NCBI GenBank assembly: GCA_007922225.1
Contig: ML680053.1
Location: 2,455,434-2,519,433 of the forward strand
From: Emydura subglobosa
Taxonomy: Eukaryota; Chordata; Testudines; Chelidae
Direction of reading: 5' to 3'
Length of the DNA stretch: 64,000 bases
Within the stretch, counting starts at the first letter, position 1. Each line of letters begins with the position of its first letter. The notes beneath the pieces were generated by a model, which did not search any database, had not been told where the DNA came from, and was given only the letters and a program-made list of their open reading frames with translations. Of the stretch, positions 56,673 to 64,000 are shown in pieces. A program made the translations under genes and the position numbers.

Positions 56673-57915
56673 ATGGATCATGCACTGCTCTCCACTGTTG
56701 CTGTCAGTGTTCTGAACTCATTGCGGCTGGTTGCGCAGTATATCATGAGCTCACAATTGGAACAGGAATCCAAGGTGCCTGACCTACTGTGTGCCATGCA
56801 AACAAACAGCACCCTGCATTACTGTTTGCATTTATGGAACATCTGCACATAGTGCACTGCCCCTTTTGGGTGTGTGAAACAAGTACTGAGTGGTAGGATC
56901 GCATTGTTATGCAGGTATGGGATGACGAGCAGTGGCTGCAGAAGTTTTGAATGTGCAAAGCCACCTTCATGGAACTCTGAGGCGCTCGCCCCTGCCCTGT
57001 GGCTCAAGGATGCCAGAATGAAAGCTATCCTCTCGGTGGAGAAGTGCATGGTGATCGCCTTGTGGAAGTTGGCAACTCCAGACTGCTACTGGTTGGTCGC
57101 TAATCTGTTTGGAGTCAGGAAGTCCACCGCTGGCATTGTGTTATCGCAAGTGTGCAGGGCCATAAACCACATTCTGCTACGAAGGACTGTGAGTCTTGGA
57201 AATGTTCGTGTAATAGTGAATGGCTTTGTGGCTATGGGATTCCCTAACTGTGGTGGGGGAATAGTTGGCACGCATGTCCCAATTTTGGCCCTGGATCATC
57301 TTGCGACGGAATACATCAATAGAAAGGGGGTACTTCTCCATGGTATTGCAGGCATTTGTGGATCACCATGGGCATTTCATTGACTTCAACGCAGGTTGGT
57401 GAGGGAAGGTGCATGACACACGCATCTTCAGGAACACTGGCCTGTATAGAAAGCTACAAACAGGGATTTCCTTTCCAGACCAAAAGATCCCAATGGAGGA
57501 TGTTAAGACGCTCATAGTGATCCTGGGAGACTCAGCCTACCCCTTACTGCCATGGCTCATGAAGCCTTACATGGACAACCTGGAGAGCAGCAAGGAGTGC
57601 TTCAATAACAGGCTGAGTAGGTGCCGAATGACTATTGAATGTGTGTTTGGCAGATTAAAAGCTCGCTGGAGATGCCTTTATGGCAGGCTACACCTAAATG
57701 AGGACAATATTTCCATGATTATTGCCGCCTGCTGTGTGCTCCATAATTTATCTGAATCTAAGGGCGAAAAGTTTGCTCGTGGGTGGACCACAGAGGCGGA
57801 TCGCCTTGCATCTGAATGTGAACAGCCAGATGCTAAGGATATTAGAGGGGCACAATGGGGGGCCATTTGGATCAGGGAGGCATTGAGGGCCCATTTTGAG
57901 AATAAGAATCAATAA
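56673..57915 (+). pseudogene. Harbinger (HARBI1-like) DDE transposase, broken
   Basis: Starts MDHALLSTVAVSVLNSL at 56673. An in-frame TAG follows at 56850-56852, then WKLATPDCYWLVANLFGVRKST (helix-turn-helix region, about 57064-57130) and FPNCGGGIVGTHVPI. The family has GAIDGTH there, so the first catalytic aspartate is valine (GTT, 57264-57266). A run of five G at 57326-57330 holds one base too many and shifts the frame. After the shift TGA at 57400-57402 replaces a serine codon. The rest (57409-57915) keeps the second aspartate in ILGDSAYPLLPWLMKPY (57529-57531) and the glutamate in RMTIECVFGRLKARW (57637-57639). It ends after a normal C-terminus. The intact enzyme would excise and reinsert the element together with its Myb-like partner; this copy cannot. 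Confidence 0.9.
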
Positions 57916-59290
57916 GATTTTTGTGAGCAGTGCTTTGCTATTCTACGACTGCTATCCACCTTGAGCTGTGTATCAGTGCCTGGTGAAAGTACCGTGTACA
58001 ATACAGAAATAGAGTGCTTATTGTTCTCATAGCTTGTCTTTATTAAATGAAAACAGTTTTCAAACACAAACAAAACATCAGACTGGAGGGGAGAAAGCAG
58101 TAAGGGGCAGTGTGAGCTATGACAGCTGGGTGTAAGTCATAGCTGTCTGAAGGGGTGGAGTGTAAGGGGTATGAGATGGGCTGAGAGTTTGGTAGGTGTG
58201 TGGGTGGAGTTTGGAGAGTGCATGGAAAGCAGTTCTGTAGTGGCTGCAAGGGGGGGGTGAGCACGCCTGAACTCTGTCTGCAGTGTCACAATTGTCTTTA
58301 GCAGCTCTGTTTGCTCTTTGATGGTCTTTATCGTGCCAGCATCCAGTCATGGTTTTCCCTCCTTTCCTGTCTATCAATTTTCTTACTTTCGGACTGTCGC
58401 CATGCCCTTTTTTCTCTTTTTGCTGTCCCAGAGGACTGGAGGAGTTCTTAGAACATCTCTTTGCTTCTCCAAGATCGCTTCCTTATCAGCCAGAGGCACT
58501 CTGCATGTGTGGGAGTTTAGCTGCGAAGGTCACATCTTCAGAAGCACAAGAAACAACGAACAGAAGAAGCATTATTGTGGGTCCCCTAACATGATAGATG
58601 CATTACTGTTAAACATATCTCTTTCTCACTGTCCCTTGGGAAGAGCACAGCTCCGTGATCAGCCTAGGCATGGTGAGTTTTGCCAGGGAGTGGGTGTGCC
58701 ATCACACGGGGGAAGAGGTTCTGGGTGGGTGGTTGCTTGAGGCATAAATGCAGGTACCCAGGGACAAAATTTTAAATTGTGCCACCATTTTCCACAGGTG
58801 GGAGCCATAAAAGCCAATATCTCGTTCCTGAGAGTAAATAGGGATGCTAGTGTGCATTTCCTCCATGTGAGCAGCTTCAAACCGGGTCCCTATAGCTCGC
58901 CTGTGTGCTGCTTTGTTCCCTACTCAAATGTTTGCCGATTGATGTGGGAAAGTGTTTTACAACAGGGGAAGAAACAAAGCTGCTCTGCCGAGGAATCTGA
59001 GGCAGAGGATTGGCAAGTACCTCCAGGAAAGTTTCCTGGAGATCTCACTGGTGGATACCCGCGAAATCTCGGCGTGCATTAACATGTTTTTCAGTCACGC
59101 TGCCTAACTGTGCAAGGGAATGGAAAGCACATGGAAACACAGCTACTCTTGTGCATTTCTTTCCCTTGAACCACTTCTGTCATTTACCAAAGCAAAGGAC
59201 CCCCATGCCTCCTTGTAAGCAAACGGCATCAGCACCGAAAAACACTTACCAGAGCTCCCCTCTCCTGCATCTTGCACGCCAGAGCTGGGA
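57916..59290. other. Harbinger interior between the two genes
   Basis: Non-coding spacer of the transposon between the two tail-to-tail genes. Frames of up to 140 codons (58318-58740) have no family signature. Confidence 0.6.
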
Positions 59291-59768
59291 CTAGCTGGAA
59301 CCCTCTGTGGTTGCAAAGAGATCCTGACTTCCCATGTTACCAAATGACTGGGTGTGCGGCTGTGGATCCTCATCCAACTCCACCTCCTCATTAATGACTT
59401 CTTCGTTGTGGTCGAGTCCAGTGTCCGCTGCCCCCGGGCATAAGGAGATATCCATGGGTGTCTTGGGGGTGGAGGTGGGGTCGCCACTATGGATGGCTTC
59501 CAGCTCCTTATAGAAGTGGCAGGTCTTTGGCTTTTCACCAGAGCAATGGTTTGCCTCCCTGGCCTTCTGGTAGCCCTGCTGCAGCTCCTTCATTTTTCAC
59601 TTGGCACTGCAGCGTGTCCCATTCATACCCCTTGTCTGCCATGGCTCAAGAAATCTGGCCCTAGGTATCAAAGTTTCTTCGGCTAGAGCAGACCTGGGAC
59701 TTCATGGTCAACTCTCCCCAAATGCCGATGAGATCCAGAAGCTCTGGTGTGCTCCAAGCGGGGAGCAT
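59291..59768 (-). pseudogene. Harbinger Myb/SANT-like DNA-binding protein, broken
   Basis: On the minus strand from 59768: MLPAWSTPELLDLIGIWGE is the start of a Myb/SANT trihelix domain (family: PAWSxxELLDLIxxWGE). SSRRNFDT, a TAG, GQIS and a TGA follow, then DTLQCQVK. A T run at 59593-59597 holds one base too many, after which MKELQQGYQKAREAN, KPKTCHFYKELEAI and GDPTSTPKTPMD complete the domain. An acidic tail follows (EEVINEEVELDEDPQP) ending at 59291. In PIF/Harbinger systems this protein helps transposase reach the nucleus and bind the element ends. Two stops and one frameshift make this copy non-functional. Confidence 0.85.
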
Positions 59769-60905
59769 TTGGTGCGTGGAGCTGCCTTAGTCAGCTGGGA
59801 AGACGAAATGCGAGCTCTCCACACCGACTAAGCAGGAAGTGGAATTAAAAAAATTCCTGGGACTTTAAAGGGGAAGTGGTGGGCGGCAGCAGAGCAGCAG
59901 AGTTCAAACTGATGGCCAGAGTGGTCAAGATGGGCATCGTCGGACACTTCCGGAGACCATTTGCCGTGACATAACCAACCGCAGTGTCTAGACTGACTCT
60001 CTGGCGATTTAAGCTGAGCATAAAAAGCTCTCTGTTGAGGTGGTTTTATTTTGTTGAAAAAACAGAGCAGTTTTGTTGGCCAGGGTGTGATTGCAGTGTG
60101 TTACACCATCACTGTTTTGTTGAAAAAGCTGACTTTGGTCGACAAAACAATCTGGTGTAGATCAGATCTTAGACTGAACATGCCCAGTTTTTTAACCTTT
60201 CCTCATAAACCAGGTTTTCTAAACTTTTTATCATTTTTGTTGCTCTCCTGGTCTCTCTCCAGTTTATCCACGTTTCCTCAAGTGTGGTACCCAGAACTGG
60301 ACAAAGTACTCCAGCTGAGGCCTTACCAGTGCTAAATAGAGTGGGACAGTTACTTCCCATGTCTTAAATACAACACTCCTGATGAGAAATCCCAGAATGT
60401 TAGTCTTTTTTGCAACTGCATCACATTGTTGACTCGTATTCAATTTGTGATTTAAAATAACCGCAAAATCCTTTTCAGCAGTACCTTCTGCGTAATTAAG
60501 TTATTCCCCATTTTATGGTGGTTCATTTGATTATTCCTTCATATGTGTAGTACTTTGCACTTCTCTTTGAATTTCATCTTGTTGATTTTGGACCAATTGT
60601 CCAATTTGTCAAGGTCATTTTGAATTCTAATTGTGTTCTCCAACATGCTTGCAATCCCTGCCAACTTAGTGTCATCTGCAAATTTTATAAGTATTTTCTC
60701 CATTATAAGTCATTAATGAAAATGTTGTATAGTACTGTATCCAGGACAGATGCCTGCCGGACCCTACTAGCTATGTCCCTCCAATTTGACAGTGAATAAC
60801 TAGGATTTGAGTATGGTCTTTCAACCAGTTTTGCACCTACCTTATAGTAATTTCATCTAAAGCACGTTTCCCTAGTTTGCATATGAGTATGTTTCTGGGA
60901 AATTC

Positions 60906-63900
60906 TCAGGTATAATATATGAAAAATGTTCTCTTCCCATTGTCTTCCTTCCTCTGTTCTTGATGTCTTTCCATCTTTGCTTTTCTTTTTTATCCTTCCC
61001 TCACCTGCTTAGTCTAGCTCCCACCACTCGTTACTCTATATCCCCTTTAACACTACTCACCACTTTCCCCATAGTCGCGGTGTTCTTCCTTTCCATGTTT
61101 TCATCTTTCTCCCCATTTTAGGCTCGCACAGTATATTTCTGTGTTCCACCCGTCCTCCAAAATCCATTCTGTAGTTCATCACACTTGCCCTCCATACCAA
61201 AAATCCATTCTCCACTTGTAATTTCTGCATGACACGGTTCTATCAGTGTTTCATTTGTGCCCCTTCCCTCAGTTCATCAAATCTTGGCCCTGCATTTTTC
61301 TGCTATCCATCCAGTTCTGGTCTCCCCACTCCTGTTCACTATTCTTAGATGTCTGCTCCCCTCTCAAGGTTTATTTCAACCAGCTAATATGTATTAAGGC
61401 TGCAGGCTTCACTAGGATTTTAACAGTGTTAGCATCCACCTTCTTCCTAATGGAGACAAAGCCTTTGTGTCCGCTTGTTTAACCTTTCCTGGCAAAGTGG
61501 CCCCTCTTTGGAGCCTTCCCTGCCCTTCTGAGCTCTGTTCTCCCCATGTAGAATTCTGCATCTGTTAATGCTGTTGCTCTCTCAGCTTCTCAGCAGGTTT
61601 TATAAGTACAACAGGGGAGCAGATGGAGTAAAAACTAATAGTCTTCTTATCAAGGGGAAGAGAGGAATTCTTGAAGGGTAGCCGGAAGGGCACTTTGGGG
61701 CAGAGAAGTGAAGGGGGATAGCACAGGAGGCGGGATGGGAGATTTGGTGGGGAGGTGTGGATAATATGAATCATGTTTATGCAAGTGACTAAAGACCAAC
61801 CAGAAATGGGGCCAGAATGCTCTCCCCTATGGTGACAGGACTAAGTATAACTGAACATTACAGATCTCAAGAAGATGAATTTTAAGTTAGAATGCATAGT
61901 TATATCTGTAGATCTCTGGTTGCCACTGCTATTATCATGGCATTTTATGTATTGAATTGTGTTTTGCTTAATGAAGGTGCATATACCTTTTACTGTGCAT
62001 ACAGTTCACACTCTCCAGGGAACTCAGCTATACTTCTGTAATATCACGGATTGTTGGTAGCTGTGTTGATAGGATTTTGGCAACTGGGGCTGAGTCTCAG
62101 ATCTACTGAAGTTGAAACGAAGTATTAACTGTAGCTTCATGTATATAAATAGAGTATCTAATTATCTAATATAAATATAGAGTATATAATGCTGCAGTTA
62201 CAACTCAGATTATCTAAAATATTCTGATAGGAAAATCCAGTCATAGTATAGCATACTATGTTGCAAAACAGAAGCTAGGAAAAAAGTCCAATGTCTACCA
62301 ATCCCCAGCTGTTTGGAAGATGGATGGTGCTGGGATTTCTGCTAGGACATTGTTCCCAAATCCTGTATGGGGCTCCATCTTTTGCTTTAGTCTCTGGCTA
62401 GTAGGTGTTGATACGTTCCTGGAATGACTCCTGGAAAGGAGAAGCCCTTCTTTACCTCTACACACTACATCACTGCTCAGAGCCTCCTAGCTACTGCAAG
62501 GTGGGAGGGTTTGTCTTTGCTACTTTACTGCTGCTCAGAATTCCTTGGTGCTGCAGCAGAGAGGCTGTGTCTTCACTACTTGACTCCACCTCTAGGGTTA
62601 TCCTCTGGTCTAGTGAATAGCTTTGTTGCTTGTCTCTGCTCCTCATAGCCTTTTCCAAGCAGCAGCAAAGTGAAATTGACAAGATTCATGGTAGCTTCCC
62701 TGTGGCCATAGGTTCTGAATAGTAGTGATTTTCACTGTCTTGCTGCTTGGGGGAAGTGAGCGACAGCCGAGGATTGAGCTGGCTGAGGACAGACCTGGGA
62801 AAAGACTGTTGCTTCATTTTGCATGTAGCTCACCACGAGGTGAGAAGATTTATCTTAATCTGGAAGATTAGATTCTTCAGCTATTGATGGCATTTCTTTC
62901 CTTACAAGAGAAATTTTTCCTTCTCGCTAGGATGAGTATGTGTTGATATTTTTCAAGCCCTGCCTATTTAAAATAATTGAATTAGGTGCAGCATCATTCA
63001 TTTAGTGTTTTAACATGAAAATGCACACATCCACCAGAACCTTGCTCAGAAGGCAGTGTTACTGCTTCTGAATATCCTGCCTAAGGTACTGCAGAATTTG
63101 TAGTCTAGGTATGTTATCTATAATTAGGCAGTCATTTAATAACATACTCACATTCTAGAAGGAATTAAGCCTGGTGATGTTTGCGCTGGGTTTGAGGGAG
63201 GGCTGGAATACACTGAAATAATTTTGCCTACTAGGCATAGAAACCTAGGTTGGCAGTGTGCCCAAAAAAAAAAAAAAGTTTCAATATAAACATAGCAACA
63301 GTGTAGTTATTCAAGCCAATCTTGGCACAGTGAAATGAGCCACAGTCCTTTTAAAATTCTTATTCTAACCTGGTATAAACCAGTAATGGATTGCCTGCTT
63401 TAATACTGGTAGGAACTTTATAACTTTGACCAACTGACAAAGTTCTAGTTAATTCTGGTGTGCCTTTTTTTTTTGGTCATGTGAAGTGGAAACAATAGTG
63501 ATACACAGTTATATTTATTGGAAGAAAACAAATCAAATGTATTTATTCTTCTATTTGGATGTGAACTTTTCTTTTGATAAGAAAGCTTTATTTACATTTA
63601 TTTTAGTACACTGTGTAAATGAGGTTAGGTTAATGACATTTATTTCCCTAACAGCTTGCAGGGAAGCTCAATATTTTTCCATTAGTAGCTAGTGAGCAAG
63701 ACACTTTTAGTCTGCTGATGTGTTGGGAAATGACTAAAAATGACTCAGACTCCTAAAGACTGATAATGTTTTGCTATTGGTTATATTTTTATTCTTGACT
63801 AGAAATTCTCTTAGAAAAATTGTCCATTCCTTAAGTCATAGATTACTCTAGGAGCCTATAGTGAGATACATTCTCCTTTTTTCCTAAAATATTATTTTAC

Positions 63901-64000
63901 TAGCTTCCTGGAGCTCTAACTTAGTTTTGTTACGCTCTTCATCCAGTGCAGTTGTGCAGAGCCTTCCCTGTTACAGTATCCACAATAATAATGTGAAGTG
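60906..64000 (+). other. FCHSD2: FCHSD2 intron 2, last part of the window
   Basis: No exon or well-defined repeat recognised. A poly-A run lies at about 63267-63280. The expected FCHSD2 exon 3 is absent, so the intron continues beyond the window. Confidence 0.55.

Larger units (their letters stand above)
56127..60168 (+). mobile_element. PIF/Harbinger DNA transposon, two genes, degraded
   Basis: A 4042-bp element with imperfect TIRs (left GGCCTTGTCTACACTAGAAA, right TTTGTTTTGTC-like: 'acaaaacaatctggtgtagatcagatc'). TTA lies on the right (60169-60171); the left flank TGT has presumably mutated. It carries the two genes typical of the superfamily, a DDE transposase on + (56673-57915) and a Myb/SANT-like protein on minus (59768-59291), tail to tail. 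Harbinger elements prefer TWA target sites. Each gene has several disabling changes, but the copy is nearly full length and shows no further nested insertions. Confidence 0.9.
55744..60905 (-). mobile_element. CR1 LINE 3' fragment split by a Harbinger element
   Basis: Minus-strand CR1 in two pieces, 55744-56126 and 60169-60905. The first has the tail 'atagaatcatagaaatgtcagg' and the block 'gttcccccttcaatcctcttttctg'. The second continues exactly in register with 'agactgaacatgcccag', 'tttcctcataaaccagg' and, further on, 'aatttgtcaaggtcattttgaatt'. Removing 56127-60168 restores the CR1 order, so the CR1 was present before the Harbinger element jumped in. Confidence 0.92.

Noticed and set aside
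1..64000. CRISPR arrays, operons, bacterial or phage features
   Set aside because: The DNA is vertebrate nuclear; the direct repeats present are transposon ends, microsatellites or minisatellites.

Overview
The window is vertebrate nuclear DNA, almost certainly from a turtle (Testudines). The main reason is the repeat load: many CR1 LINE copies with the (ATTCTATG)n 3' end and the 'catactgggtcagacca / gtctgacccagta' 3' block, MIR-like SINEs, short-TIR DNA transposons of the Harbinger type (TTGTCTACA ends, TWA target duplications) and hAT type (8-bp duplications), and Penelope-like tails with a hammerhead-type fold. The species call rests on family resemblance alone. Most open frames here are chance or transposon debris.

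One host gene is supported. Bases 46559-46656 form a phase-clean internal exon encoding the start of the F-BAR domain of FCHSD2, read on the + strand. A CpG-rich island (about 43660-44292) precedes it and runs into a 100-N assembly gap (44293-44392). The gap probably hides the first coding exon. Behind the gap is a strongly strand-asymmetric G/T-rich tract (44393 to about 45300) in intron 1. Everything after 46657 is intron 2; exon 3 is not reached.

Layout: 1-43 kb is intergenic DNA upstream of FCHSD2, made of nested repeats. CR1 copies lie at 271-2085(-), 2463-3400(+), 7092-7550(-), 16971-17143(-), 18462-19243(-), 19244-20908(+), 21720-22225(+), 24015-26478(+, split twice) and 29690-30528(-). 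An L2-like fragment lies at 20909-21260(-). Between them are MITEs, LTR-like blocks (24369-25328, 30550-30850, 41560-42150) and ancient SINEs. At 46.7-64 kb, inside FCHSD2 intron 2, there is a decayed L1 (about 51920-55640), and a CR1 (55744-60905) split by a 4.04-kb PIF/Harbinger transposon (56127-60168). That transposon carries both of its genes, a DDE transposase and a Myb/SANT-like protein on the opposite strand, both broken.

The best leads are: the Harbinger copy whose ends nearly match a 333-bp MITE at 13896-14228, a plausible autonomous/non-autonomous pair; the hammerhead-type ribozyme fossils at 36972-37101 and 52440-52592; and the gap plus skewed tract at the FCHSD2 5' end. No CRISPR, operon, rRNA or tRNA gene is present.
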